From Mycobacterium intracellulare ATCC 13950 (GTDB taxonomy: Bacteria > Actinomycetota > Actinomycetes > Mycobacteriales > Mycobacteriaceae): 64,000 nucleotides of DNA. Shown one piece after another: positions 34,470 to 42,599 of the stretch. The number at the start of each line of letters is the position of its first letter. Positions within the stretch are counted from its first letter, which is position 1. Both the position numbers and the translations under genes were made by a program. The stretch lies in the NCBI RefSeq assembly GCF_000277125.1, contig NC_016946.1, forward strand, positions 4,650,001 to 4,714,000, given 5' to 3'. A model generated the notes under the pieces. That model had not been told where the DNA came from. It saw only the letters and a list, made by a program, of their open reading frames with translations, and searched no databases.

Positions 34470-35437
34470 CCGGACGACGGTACAAGCAACCGATGGCACG
34501 CCTTGACCCGGTCGATCCACCACTGCCGACGCTCGGGTGGTGCCGCCAGCGCGGCCAGCCGCGCCGGATCCGGCGTCACCGGCCCCACGGCCAGGTGCCC
34601 GTCGACGGGTGGGGCGGTCTCGGCCACGTCGTCCACGAACAGCCCGCCGGTGCCCAGCCCGCAGGCGTGCCGAAGCCACGGCAGGGCCGCCGCCGCGGTC
34701 AGCCCGGTGCCGATCCCGACCGCCGAGTCCAGCGCGCTGGAGACCACGACGGGGATGTCGATCTGGTCGGCGATGGCGAGCATGGCCGAAATACCGCCCA
34801 GCGGGGCGACTTTGAGCACCGCGACGTCGGCCGCCCCGGCGCGGACCACGGCCAGCGGGTCCTCGGCCTTGCGGATGCTTTCGTCGGCGGCGATCGGCAC
34901 GTCGACGCGGCGCCGCAGCTCGGCGAGTTCGCCGACCGTCGCGCAGGGTTGTTCGAGGTACTCCAGCGGGCCGTCGGCCCTCAACGCCGCGGCCGCCTCG
35001 ACCGCCTGCTCGATGCTCCAGCCGCCGTTGGCGTCCACCCGCACGGTCGGCACCAGGTCGCGCACCGCATTGACCCGGGCGACGTCGTCGGCCAGCGTCT
35101 GGCCGGGCTCGGCGACCTTCACCTTGGCCGTCCCCGCGCCGGGAAAGCGGGCCAGGACCTCGCCCACCTGGGCGGCGGGCACGGCCGGCACCGTGGCGTT
35201 GATCGGGATGCGGTCCCGGCGGACCGGCGGCGGCTGCCGGTAGGCGGCCTCGATGCCGCAGGCCAGCCAGTGCGCGGCCTCGGGCGGCTGGTATTCGACG
35301 AAAGCCCCGAACTCCCCCCAGCCTGCCGGGCCCTCGATCAGCGCGACCTCGCGGGTGGTGATGCCGCGGAACCGCACCCGCATGGGCAGCGCCACCACGT
35401 GCAGGCGGTCCAGCAGGTCCTCGAGGGGCGGCGTCAC
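34466..35437 (-). CDS. menC: o-Succinylbenzoate synthase
   Basis: Enolase-superfamily enzyme that dehydrates SHCHC to o-succinylbenzoate. The 323-residue protein has the catalytic Lys segment TAKVKVAE near residue 108, metal ligands in VRVDANGGWS (Asp), EYLEQPC (Glu) and IAADESI (Asp), and the second Lys in VLKVAPLGG near residue 210. The GTG start overlaps the stop of the amidohydrolase gene by 4 bp, and its own stop overlaps the bpoC start by 4 bp, so all three are translationally coupled. Longer upstream frame is antisense noise. Confidence 0.94.
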   Translation of the reverse strand: MTPPLEDLLDRLHVVALPMRVRFRGITTREVALIEGPAGWGEFGAFVEYQPPEAAHWLACGIEAAYRQPPPVRRDRIPINATVPAVPAAQVGEVLARFPGAGTAKVKVAEPGQTLADDVARVNAVRDLVPTVRVDANGGWSIEQAVEAAAALRADGPLEYLEQPCATVGELAELRRRVDVPIAADESIRKAEDPLAVVRAGAADVAVLKVAPLGGISAMLAIADQIDIPVVVSSALDSAVGIGTGLTAAAALPWLRHACGLGTGGLFVDDVAETAPPVDGHLAVGPVTPDPARLAALAAPPERRQWWIDRVKACHRLLVPSSG

Positions 35438-37038
35438 GCGCTGTAGACCTGGCGGCCCGCCAGATAGGTCGCCCGCACGTCGAGGTCGGCGATCCGCTCG
35501 GGGGACACGGTGCGCGGGTCTGCCGAGAGCACCACGAGATCGGCGTACTTGCCGACCTCCAGCGAGCCGATCACGTCGTCGGAGAACAGCTGCCAGGCGG
35601 CGTCGATGGTCTGGGCGCGGATCGCCTGCTCGACCGTCAGCCGCTCCTCGGGTCCGAGCACCCGGCCGCTGGGCGCCGTGCGGGTCACCGCCACGCTGAT
35701 GTTGCGCAGCGGCTCCTCGGGCGTGACCGGCGGATCGTTGTGCAGCGAGATCCGCATCCCGGTGGCCACCGCGGATCCCGCTGGCATCCAACGGGTTCCG
35801 CGCTCCTCGCCGAACAGCCCGTCGACGATGACGTCGCCCCAGTAGTGGATCTGGTCGACGAAGATGCTGCAGGTGACGCCGAGGTCGTGGGCGCGACGCA
35901 GCTGCTCGGGCCGGATGGCGCCGACGTGTTCGAGCCGCAGCCGGTGGTCGTCGCGCGGGTGGCGCCTGAGGACCTCTTCGTAGACGTCGAGGATGGTGTC
36001 GACGCCGGCGTCGCCCTGCACGTGGCAGGCCATCGGCCAACCGAGCGGGAAGTAGGCGCCGACGATCTCGTGCAGCTGCTCTTTCGTGTAGTTGGCGCAG
36101 CCGCAGGACCCGGGCGCGACGCCGATGATGCGGGTGGCCTCGGTGTCCAGGTACGGGAACGAGAGGTCGATGTTGCCGATCCAGGGCGAGCCGTCGACCC
36201 AGATCTTGATGCCGACCTGGCGCAGGATGTCGTCGCCCTGCCCGGGTGTGGCGTCGGTGGACATCTGCGGGTTGGAGATCTCGTAGGTCCGCAGCCGGAC
36301 CGTCAGCTGGGAGCGCAGCCCTTCCACCAGCGGCCGAAAGCCGGGGTCGAAGGCCATCTCCGAGCAGGTGGTCAGCCCGGCGCGGTTGAGCCGGGCGCAT
36401 TCGGCGAGCAGCATCCGCGGGTAGTCGGCGAAGTCGATGACCCCGCCCAGCAGCGGGAACACCGCGCCGGTCTCCTCGGCGGTGCCGTCGAGTTCGCCGT
36501 CGGCATCGCGGCCGTACTTGGCGCCCTTGGGGTCGGGGGTGTCGCGGTTCAGGCCGTGCAGCTGGGCGGCGCGCGAGTTGAAGTACGCCTTGTGCCCGGA
36601 ATTGTGCATGATCACCAGCGGGGTGTCGGGCGCGATGCCGTCGAGCCAGTTCAGCGTCGGCTCCGGAAGTCCGTTCTGCAGCAGCGGATCCCAGCCGTTG
36701 AGGTAGGCGCCGTCGGATCCGCGCCGCGCGACCTCGGAACGCACCGCGGCGACGACGTCGTCGGCGCTGCGCATGGTGACCGGGCGGATGTCGACGAAGC
36801 GGTCGGACAGGGCGACGGCCTCCATCAGCGGATGGCCATGGGCCTCAACGAATCCCGGCATGACGCAGCCGTCACCCACGTCGACGGTCTGGGTGTCCGG
36901 GCCGATGGCGTCGGCGACCTCGGCACGAGTCCCGACGGCGACGATCCGGCCGTCGGCCACGGCGAGCGCCTCGGCGGTGGGCCGGGCCTCGTCGACGGTC
37001 AGGATGGTTCCGGTCACGACGAGATCTGCCTGCCCCAT
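35434..37038 (-). CDS. Amidohydrolase family protein (YtcJ-like, Rv0552)
   Basis: A 534-residue metal-dependent hydrolase of the amidohydrolase superfamily, subgroup YtcJ/LAF3. The N-terminal beta-sandwich part ends in CVMPGFVEAHGHP near residue 60, where His-x-His binds metal. Further ligands are probable in MACHVQGDAG, RLEHVGAI and SLHNDPPVTP. The substrate is unknown; homologues hydrolyse N-acyl or amide bonds. It starts the operon that continues into menC, bpoC and menD. TAGGAT ends 8 bp before the ATG, indicating a leaderless message. Why an amidohydrolase is coupled to menC is not known. Confidence 0.88.
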   Translation of the reverse strand: MGQADLVVTGTILTVDEARPTAEALAVADGRIVAVGTRAEVADAIGPDTQTVDVGDGCVMPGFVEAHGHPLMEAVALSDRFVDIRPVTMRSADDVVAAVRSEVARRGSDGAYLNGWDPLLQNGLPEPTLNWLDGIAPDTPLVIMHNSGHKAYFNSRAAQLHGLNRDTPDPKGAKYGRDADGELDGTAEETGAVFPLLGGVIDFADYPRMLLAECARLNRAGLTTCSEMAFDPGFRPLVEGLRSQLTVRLRTYEISNPQMSTDATPGQGDDILRQVGIKIWVDGSPWIGNIDLSFPYLDTEATRIIGVAPGSCGCANYTKEQLHEIVGAYFPLGWPMACHVQGDAGVDTILDVYEEVLRRHPRDDHRLRLEHVGAIRPEQLRRAHDLGVTCSIFVDQIHYWGDVIVDGLFGEERGTRWMPAGSAVATGMRISLHNDPPVTPEEPLRNISVAVTRTAPSGRVLGPEERLTVEQAIRAQTIDAAWQLFSDDVIGSLEVGKYADLVVLSADPRTVSPERIADLDVRATYLAGRQVYSA

Positions 37039-37301
37039 GGATAGGGATCCTAGTGACCGGGCGACATTTTATGCACGAGTTCTCCGGCGGCAGTAAGCAA
37101 CGGAGTTGTTCCTGCTGATGCCAAATCGTTGTCGCAAAATGGACAGCATTGGTCGGTGGCTGTGACATTCACGGCCGAGTTCGGAGGATGCGCGAATACT
37201 TTGACCAATAGAGGGTGTGCCGATCTCTATTCTGGGTCCCTATCGAAAGGCGAGTTGCTGGGGCGGGCCGCAGTGACTGGCAGACGCGTGACGCACGTGC
37301 C

Positions 37302-37307
37302 TACACT
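37302..37307 (+). promoter_or_regulatory. -10 box TACACT of the EspC-like gene
   Basis: TACACT ends 7 bp before the GTG at 37315, which supports that start and a leaderless transcript for the cassette. The 276-bp intergene upstream (37039-37314) is AT-richer than the surroundings and otherwise holds only the promoter of the divergent amidohydrolase gene. Confidence 0.5.
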
Positions 37308-37314
37308 CTCGTCT

Positions 37315-37614
37315 GTGCAGCAGACGTTGCGTGTTGATACCGCGGGTTTGCAGGCGATGGCCTCCCGCTGGGGTTCTTCAGTGGAAGGACTAAACGCGAC
37401 GGTAGCTCCCGCGGCGCGGGGGTTGCCGTGTCAGGCCAGCGCGGCCGCAGTCAACGCCGCCCACATTGATGTCACCGCGTTCACCGCGGGGCTTGCCACG
37501 CAAATGGGCGCACACGTGACCGGCGTCGCCCAAGGCAACACCTCTTACCTCACCGCAGAAGCTGATTCGGCCGCCAAACTCGCAGCGGTGGCTCACCCGG
37601 TTACCAGCGTGTAG
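37315..37614 (+). CDS. EspC-like (DUF2580) type VII secretion substrate
   Basis: A 99-residue helical-hairpin protein. The N-terminus VQQTLRVDTAGLQAMASRWG has the pattern of the EspC/DUF2580 family, and the C-terminal half carries YLTAE followed by Asp and Ala-rich helix, matching the YxxxD/E export signal of ESX substrates. The GTG start is chosen because a TACACT box ends 7 bp upstream; longer in-frame starts would add an unstructured extension. It ends 2 bp before the WXG-type gene, so both are co-transcribed and may pair as a secreted heterodimer. Which ESX system exports it cannot be told; none is in this window. Confidence 0.75.
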   Translation: MQQTLRVDTAGLQAMASRWGSSVEGLNATVAPAARGLPCQASAAAVNAAHIDVTAFTAGLATQMGAHVTGVAQGNTSYLTAEADSAAKLAAVAHPVTSV

Positions 37615-37616
37615 CG

Positions 37617-38783
37617 ATGGCAGCGGTCGCGGGGGTGCCCGGCCTGTCGACGCTGTTGGCTTGGCCCACTGAGCATCTCACCGATGCGGCCGCTCACTGG
37701 GAGGACGTAGGCGAGCGTAGCTATGGTGTGGCACACCAGATCTGGCGAGATGCGCTCGCAGTGGATTGGCACGGTGAAGCCGCCGAGAAGCTGCGCTCCG
37801 CGACGCATGCGGACCTGCGAACTACCAACGCATCAGTCGACCAGCTTCAGGCGGCCGCGCGCGTCGCGCGCGATGGAGCATCGGATCTGTATGCGGCCCG
37901 CTCCCGAGTGCACTACGCCGTCGAGGATGCTCGCACAGCCGGATTCGGAGTCCGCGAAGATCTTTCGGTCACCGACTGCATGACCGGCGGATCAGTCGCC
38001 CAAAGGGCTGCGCGGCAAGCGGCAGCCCAAGCCTTCGCCAGCGACATTCGTCTGCGCGCCGCACAACTGGTAAGCCTGGATCAACAAGTCGCCGGAAAAA
38101 TCACTGCCGCCATAGCCGGAATACGCGATACCTTCCCACAAAGCACCGCCCCTGTCGCCTCTCGACCGGCACCCAACGGCCATATCCAGGCTGTCGACCA
38201 CACGTGGAAACGAGATGGTGGCAACGGCCAATCGGATCCGCCCCCGCCTGGTCCTCCCGCCCGAGGGTTACCGCCCGAGGGCGTTCATCCACCGGTCGAT
38301 GGTCCCCTGACGCCAGGGCCGGCCAGCCGCCCCAGCGAACGAAGTGTCGGCGGCCAAAGTCTGTGGGATGAGCACGGTGGAGAATGGCGCTACTTCCCGG
38401 GCGACAAATGGCACAATCCGCACTGGGACTACAACCCCCATTCGAACCCAAATTCTCCTTGGGACAATATTCCGATCAATGGTCTTCCCCCTCGCATCGG
38501 TGGCGCTCCGCCGATCATCTCTGGGCTGCCGCCATGGCTTCAAAACCCTGCGGCGGCGGGGGTGCCCGGACCGCCACAGAACCCACTACTGGCGCCGTTC
38601 CCTGGTGCGACCATGCCCACTCCCCCACCCGCACCTTCCCCGCCCCCAGGCCCGGGCTTGATGCCGCACATTGACCTGCCCGCACCGGGCCCGGGTGACC
38701 TGCAAACGGCGGGCGGCGAGACCGCAGTGGTCGCCGGCGGGGGTCTGCTGCTGCTGATATTGGGGGCGCTGGCTCTTGCCTGA
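37617..38783 (+). CDS. WXG-type secreted protein with HNPHWDYNPH domain and C-terminal anchor
   Basis: A 388-residue multidomain protein. Residues about 8-165 are helical with a WHG turn (VDWHGEAAEKLRS, near residue 50), like the N-terminal trafficking domain of ESX effectors. Residues about 190-240 are Pro-rich. Residues about 245-295 form a compact segment rich in Trp, His, Asp and Asn (EWRYFPGDKWHNPHWDYNPH), which resembles, from memory, C-terminal domains of actinobacterial polymorphic toxins. A second Pro-rich stretch and a terminal hydrophobic segment (AVVAGGGLLLLILGALALA) follow. I infer a secreted or surface-held effector, possibly a nuclease. The last 8 bp overlap the next gene. Confidence 0.72.
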   Translation: MAAVAGVPGLSTLLAWPTEHLTDAAAHWEDVGERSYGVAHQIWRDALAVDWHGEAAEKLRSATHADLRTTNASVDQLQAAARVARDGASDLYAARSRVHYAVEDARTAGFGVREDLSVTDCMTGGSVAQRAARQAAAQAFASDIRLRAAQLVSLDQQVAGKITAAIAGIRDTFPQSTAPVASRPAPNGHIQAVDHTWKRDGGNGQSDPPPPGPPARGLPPEGVHPPVDGPLTPGPASRPSERSVGGQSLWDEHGGEWRYFPGDKWHNPHWDYNPHSNPNSPWDNIPINGLPPRIGGAPPIISGLPPWLQNPAAAGVPGPPQNPLLAPFPGATMPTPPPAPSPPPGPGLMPHIDLPAPGPGDLQTAGGETAVVAGGGLLLLILGALALA

Positions 38784-39885
38784 GAACCGAACTGATACGA
38801 CGCGCCGGCCCTTCGACCCCGCCGGGGTGTCGTCACTTGCGGAAGTGCTCGCCGAGCACACTGGCGGGCTGACATTCGTTCCCCCAGCACACCTGCCGCT
38901 GTGGCTACCCGACCTCACCGTGCCACAGGGATGGGACCTTGGGGCGGTCGAGGGTCCCACTGTGACGAGGATGCTCCTGAGGCGACTCGGTAGTGGCGAC
39001 AACTGGGATGGCTGCGAGGTCCTAAATCTCTATCGTGTGTCAGGCACAGTGCCCGAAAAACTGGTATTCGACAACGCCGACCGCACGTTGCGCGACAGCG
39101 GCGCCGATTCCATCCACACACACCACATCGATACGCCGCCGCGGTATGGCGTGATCGCTATGCGTTCATCAGGCCTGCTACATATCGGCGCGCGCACGGT
39201 GCACAGCCAATACACGTACTACGCGATCAATACCGCTGCTGGCGGCGCGCTCATCGAGCAGGCGGTGATGGTCGGCAGCGACGCGCAACCCACGCTAAGT
39301 GGCGAGGCGGCGAAGCTCACCGACGATCTGTACCGCGCTCTGCTAGCCAGCATCGACCGCGCCCCGGCGCCGAGCCCACGAAACACAGGCAAATACGCCA
39401 CTGGCCGGCGCCCAGCCCCTAGCTCGTCGTCAACGACCCCAATCGCAACAGAACCAGCGGATACCGACCGTAAGTGGAGACCCATGAGCATCATTCGCGT
39501 CAACTTTCTTCCCGAATTTTATTTTGGCGACGACGCTGTTTTATTGACGTTGGACGGCGGCGGAGTCGACAAACTCAAAGCCGCACTCAGTGACGCCAAG
39601 CAGCACGGGGCATCGCGACTCGAGCATGACGGAGTTACGCATGAGTTCCATATTGAGTCCGACGCTGCCGATATCGAACTCGGCCCTATCCACGTTGTGT
39701 GGCGGCTTGACGAAGCAAAGGCGGCCGAGATCATTGCAGACCTCGCTGTTCTCAGCGACGAGGGCACCGTAGGTCGTCCAACCAGTGGCCACTTCTACGT
39801 CGACATGTCCACGCCCACCAAAACCCTCGTCGTGTCTCGGGACGAATATGTCGATGTGGTCTACCCCTGGCAATCACCGGCATAG
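38776..39885 (+). CDS. Two-domain protein: LpqN-like half plus immunity-like half
   Basis: A 369-residue protein starting at TTG and overlapping the effector-like gene by 8 bp, so translation is coupled. Residues about 15-195 resemble the Mog1/PsbP-like LpqN fold (LPDLTVPQGWDLGAVEGPTV, later TYYAINTAAGGALIEQ) but have no signal peptide or lipobox. After a Ser/Thr-rich linker, residues about 237-369 (from SIIRVNFLPEFYFGDDAVLL) form a second acidic alpha/beta domain, similar in my memory to small proteins encoded beside polymorphic toxins. An internal ATG at 39484 could express this half alone. An immunity role is inferred from position and charge. Confidence 0.65.
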   Translation: MPENRTDTTRRPFDPAGVSSLAEVLAEHTGGLTFVPPAHLPLWLPDLTVPQGWDLGAVEGPTVTRMLLRRLGSGDNWDGCEVLNLYRVSGTVPEKLVFDNADRTLRDSGADSIHTHHIDTPPRYGVIAMRSSGLLHIGARTVHSQYTYYAINTAAGGALIEQAVMVGSDAQPTLSGEAAKLTDDLYRALLASIDRAPAPSPRNTGKYATGRRPAPSSSSTTPIATEPADTDRKWRPMSIIRVNFLPEFYFGDDAVLLTLDGGGVDKLKAALSDAKQHGASRLEHDGVTHEFHIESDAADIELGPIHVVWRLDEAKAAEIIADLAVLSDEGTVGRPTSGHFYVDMSTPTKTLVVSRDEYVDVVYPWQSPA

Positions 39886-40054
39886 CTCCGGGACCTCGTT
39901 ATTGCGATGGATCCGTTCTTGTGCTGATGCGAGACAGGAACTGGCAATCCTCATCCCCTTACTTTTGGGTCGGCCGACTAGAAACCGGAGACAAATGGTC
40001 GTTGTTGGGTGAAATATCGTGGTTGGATTCAGCTCAGCCTACGAAGGGGCCGGG

Positions 40055-40834
40055 ATGATGCTCGCCACAGCTATTTCCATTGCATCTGCCGTGATCGCAA
40101 TTGCGTCGGCAGTTAGCTCAGCCCGAACTAGCTACCAGGTTAACGGGAGCGGCTTCAAAGCTTCCCAAGCCCTGCTGACGGACCTCGCCACCTTGCTCGC
40201 GGCTCTACGGTCGATAGCTGTCAAAGGTGCAATGGCGATGGGCGAGCAGCGTAAGACGCCGATCCCCATCGACGTGGAGCTGGCTACCGTGCGCGCGTTT
40301 ATGACTAATACGAGTGGTCTCGCACTTTCTCTCTACGCCGGAAGAGTCGGAGCGGCCGGTGCACCGGATGATCCTGTGGCAGCCTCATGGCGCGTATTGC
40401 GCATGCAGCTTACAAACCTAGCAACGACGACCGTCACGAAGCCATCAGACAATCAAACCGCCGGCATGCTGGCACTCGAGCTTGAGCGCACCTTAAGCGC
40501 TCTCGACAAGAAGGCGATCAAACAGATCCGGCGCGAGATCAAAAATATGCCGAATGTCTTGTCATCCCTAACGAATTCACGGCAGGACGACGTTCTTCTA
40601 GTAGCGCTGGAAAGCGTTATCTCAGATCAAAAAGCTATAGCAGGTCTAGGTGCCGCGGGGAAACGACTGCGTCAACTCAAGGCTTCCGGTGTAGAGGACG
40701 CAGACATTGACCTGTGGTTAGCAATGGAAGATGAAGATCTCGAGGCAGCAAAAAACGCTCTGGAGCGGGGCGCCGATCCAAGCAAGTCCCTTGGGGAAGT
40801 CGTTGATAGGTACGAGAACATGAACTTGGACTGA
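40055..40834 (+). CDS. Orphan membrane-anchored helical protein, low GC
   Basis: A 259-residue protein that I do not recognise. One N-terminal hydrophobic segment (TAISIASAVIAIASAVSSA, about residues 5-25) is followed by a long, charged, helical region and an acidic C-terminal part in which WLAMEDEDLEAAKNALERGA resembles an ankyrin-like helix pair. Base composition and codon use are clearly AT-richer than in neighbours, a sign of transfer. GAAGGGG lies 5 bp before the ATG at 40055; a GTG at 40019 is possible. It may belong to the effector cassette or be an independent insertion. The 169 bp before it hold nothing else that I can support. Confidence 0.6.
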   Translation: MMLATAISIASAVIAIASAVSSARTSYQVNGSGFKASQALLTDLATLLAALRSIAVKGAMAMGEQRKTPIPIDVELATVRAFMTNTSGLALSLYAGRVGAAGAPDDPVAASWRVLRMQLTNLATTTVTKPSDNQTAGMLALELERTLSALDKKAIKQIRREIKNMPNVLSSLTNSRQDDVLLVALESVISDQKAIAGLGAAGKRLRQLKASGVEDADIDLWLAMEDEDLEAAKNALERGADPSKSLGEVVDRYENMNLD

Positions 40835-40898
40835 GCCGCGGCCGGTTCGACTCCCGTCATCGCGTCCCGGGGTCTTCGAGGGTGCGGCTGACCCAAAT

Positions 40899-40912
40899 TG
40901 CAACACGTTCTA
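40899..40912. promoter_or_regulatory. KstR-type operator before fadD8
   Basis: TGCAACACGTTCTA fits the KstR consensus TnnAACnnGTTnnA at every fixed position. KstR is the TetR-family repressor of cholesterol catabolism in mycobacteria. The site overlaps the TAGTCT -10 box (40911-40916), which ends 6 bp before the fadD8 ATG, as expected for repression. Confidence 0.6.
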
Positions 40913-40922
40913 GTCTTGCCAC

Positions 40923-42524
40923 ATGAGTGACGAGCTGCTGCGCAACCCGACCCACAACGGCCACCTGCTCGTGGGCGCCCTCAAGCGCCACAAGAACAAG
41001 CCGGTGCTGTTCCTCGGCGACACCACGCTGACCGGCGGTCAGATGGCCGAGCGGATCAGTCAGTACATCCAGGCGTTCGAGGCGCTCGGCGCGGGCACCG
41101 GTGTGGCGGTCGGCCTGCTGTCGCTCAACCGCCCCGAGGTGCTGCTGATCATCGGCGCCGGCCAGACCCGCGGCTACCGGCGCACCGCCCTGCACCCGCT
41201 GGGCTCGCTGGACGACCACGCGTACGTGCTCAACGACGCCGGCATCAGCTCGCTGATCATCGACCCCAACCCGATGTTCGTCGAGCGCGCGCTGGCCCTG
41301 CTGGAGAAGGTGCCGGGGCTCAAGCAGATCCTGACCATCGGGCCGGTGCCCGAGGCGTTGAACGGTGTCGCGGTCGACCTGGCGGCCGAGGCGGCCAAGT
41401 ACGATCCGCAGCCGCTGGTCGCCGCGGACCTGCCGCCGGATCAGGTCATCGGCCTGACCTACACCGGCGGCACCACCGGCAAGCCCAAGGGCGTGATGGG
41501 CACCGCGCAGTCGATCTCGTCGATGACCCAGATCCAGCTCTCGGAGTGGGAGTGGCCGGAGGATCCGCGGTTCTTGATGATCACCCCGCTCTCGCACGCG
41601 GGGGCGGCGTATTTCCTGCCCACCCTGATCAAGGGCGGCGAGATGCACGTGCTGCCCAAGTTCGACCCGGCAGATGTGCTGAAAACCATTGAGGAGAAAC
41701 GCATCACGGCCACCTTCCTGGTGCCGTCGATGCTGTACGCGCTGATGGACCACCCGGATTCGCACACCCGCGACCTGTCGTCGCTGCAGACCGTCTATTA
41801 CGGCGCGTCGGCGATCAACCCGGTTCGGCTGGCCGAGGCGATCCGCCGGTTCGGCAAGATCTTCGCGCAGAACTACGGGCAGTCCGAGGCGCCGATGGCC
41901 ATCACCTACCTGGCCAAGAACGAGCACGACGAGAAGCGGCTCACCTCGTGCGGGCGCCCGACCCTGTTCGCGCGGGTGGCGCTGCTGGGCGAGGACGGCA
42001 AGCCGGTCCCCCAGGGCGAGCCCGGCGAAATCTGTGTCAGCGGACCGCTTTTGGCCGGCGGGTACTGGAACCTGCCCGACGAGACGGCGAAGACTTTCAA
42101 AGACGGCTGGTTGCACACCGGCGACATGGCCCGCGAGGACGAGGACGGCTTCTACTTCATCGTCGACCGGGTCAAGGACATGATCGTCACCGGTGGCTTC
42201 AACGTCTTCCCCCGCGAGGTCGAGGACGTCGTCGCCGAGCACCCGGCGATCGCCCAGGTATGCGTGGTCGGCGCGCCGGACGAGAAGTGGGGCGAGGCCG
42301 TCACCGCGGTGGTGGTGCTGCGCTCCGACGCGCCCCGCGACGACGCCGCGATCGAGAAGATGACCGCCGAGATCCAGGCCGCGGTCAAGGACCGCAAGGG
42401 CTCGGTGCAGTCACCCAAGCGGGTGGTGATCGCCGAATCGCTGCCGTTGACCGGGCTGGGCAAGCCGGACAAGAAGGCCGTGCGCGCGCAGTTCTGGGAG
42501 GGCGCCGAGCGCTCGGTGGGTTGA
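40923..42524 (+). CDS. fadD8: Fatty-acid-CoA/AMP ligase FadD8
   Basis: Acyl-adenylate-forming enzyme of 533 residues, orthologue of Rv0551c. The P-loop-like AMP motif is LTYTGGTTGKPKG near residue 178, YGQSEAPMAI lies near residue 318, and the hinge region DGWLHTGDMAREDEDGFYF near residue 393 is followed by the C-terminal Lys segment LTGLGKPDKKAVR. It should activate a fatty acid or steroid-side-chain acid to its CoA ester. A KstR-type operator sits on its promoter, which links it to sterol use. The ATG follows TAGTCT by 6 bp, implying a leaderless message. Confidence 0.93.
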   Translation: MSDELLRNPTHNGHLLVGALKRHKNKPVLFLGDTTLTGGQMAERISQYIQAFEALGAGTGVAVGLLSLNRPEVLLIIGAGQTRGYRRTALHPLGSLDDHAYVLNDAGISSLIIDPNPMFVERALALLEKVPGLKQILTIGPVPEALNGVAVDLAAEAAKYDPQPLVAADLPPDQVIGLTYTGGTTGKPKGVMGTAQSISSMTQIQLSEWEWPEDPRFLMITPLSHAGAAYFLPTLIKGGEMHVLPKFDPADVLKTIEEKRITATFLVPSMLYALMDHPDSHTRDLSSLQTVYYGASAINPVRLAEAIRRFGKIFAQNYGQSEAPMAITYLAKNEHDEKRLTSCGRPTLFARVALLGEDGKPVPQGEPGEICVSGPLLAGGYWNLPDETAKTFKDGWLHTGDMAREDEDGFYFIVDRVKDMIVTGGFNVFPREVEDVVAEHPAIAQVCVVGAPDEKWGEAVTAVVVLRSDAPRDDAAIEKMTAEIQAAVKDRKGSVQSPKRVVIAESLPLTGLGKPDKKAVRAQFWEGAERSVG

Positions 42525-42540
42525 ACATTGCGCGGGTTGC

Positions 42541-42599
42541 GCCGAGCGCCCGGCCCGCCGGGCGCTGGCGGCGCGGCGCCCGGCTGGCCGGGCGCTCGG
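42541..42599. terminator. Nested hairpins between fadD8 and the TetR gene
   Basis: AGCGCCCGGC pairs with GCCGGGCGCT, then GCGCCCGGC pairs with GCCGGGCGC, and the outermost CCGAGCGCCCGGC and GCCGGGCGCTCGG can pair over the whole 59 bp. The genes converge here, so a bidirectional terminator is the natural reading. Confidence 0.7.

Noticed and set aside
37129..37314. N-terminal extension of the EspC-like gene
   Set aside because: The extension has no family similarity, and a -10 box sits 7 bp before the GTG at 37315.
42541..42599. Small-RNA gene made of nested hairpins
   Set aside because: No promoter was seen, and the position between two convergent stops explains the hairpins as a terminator.
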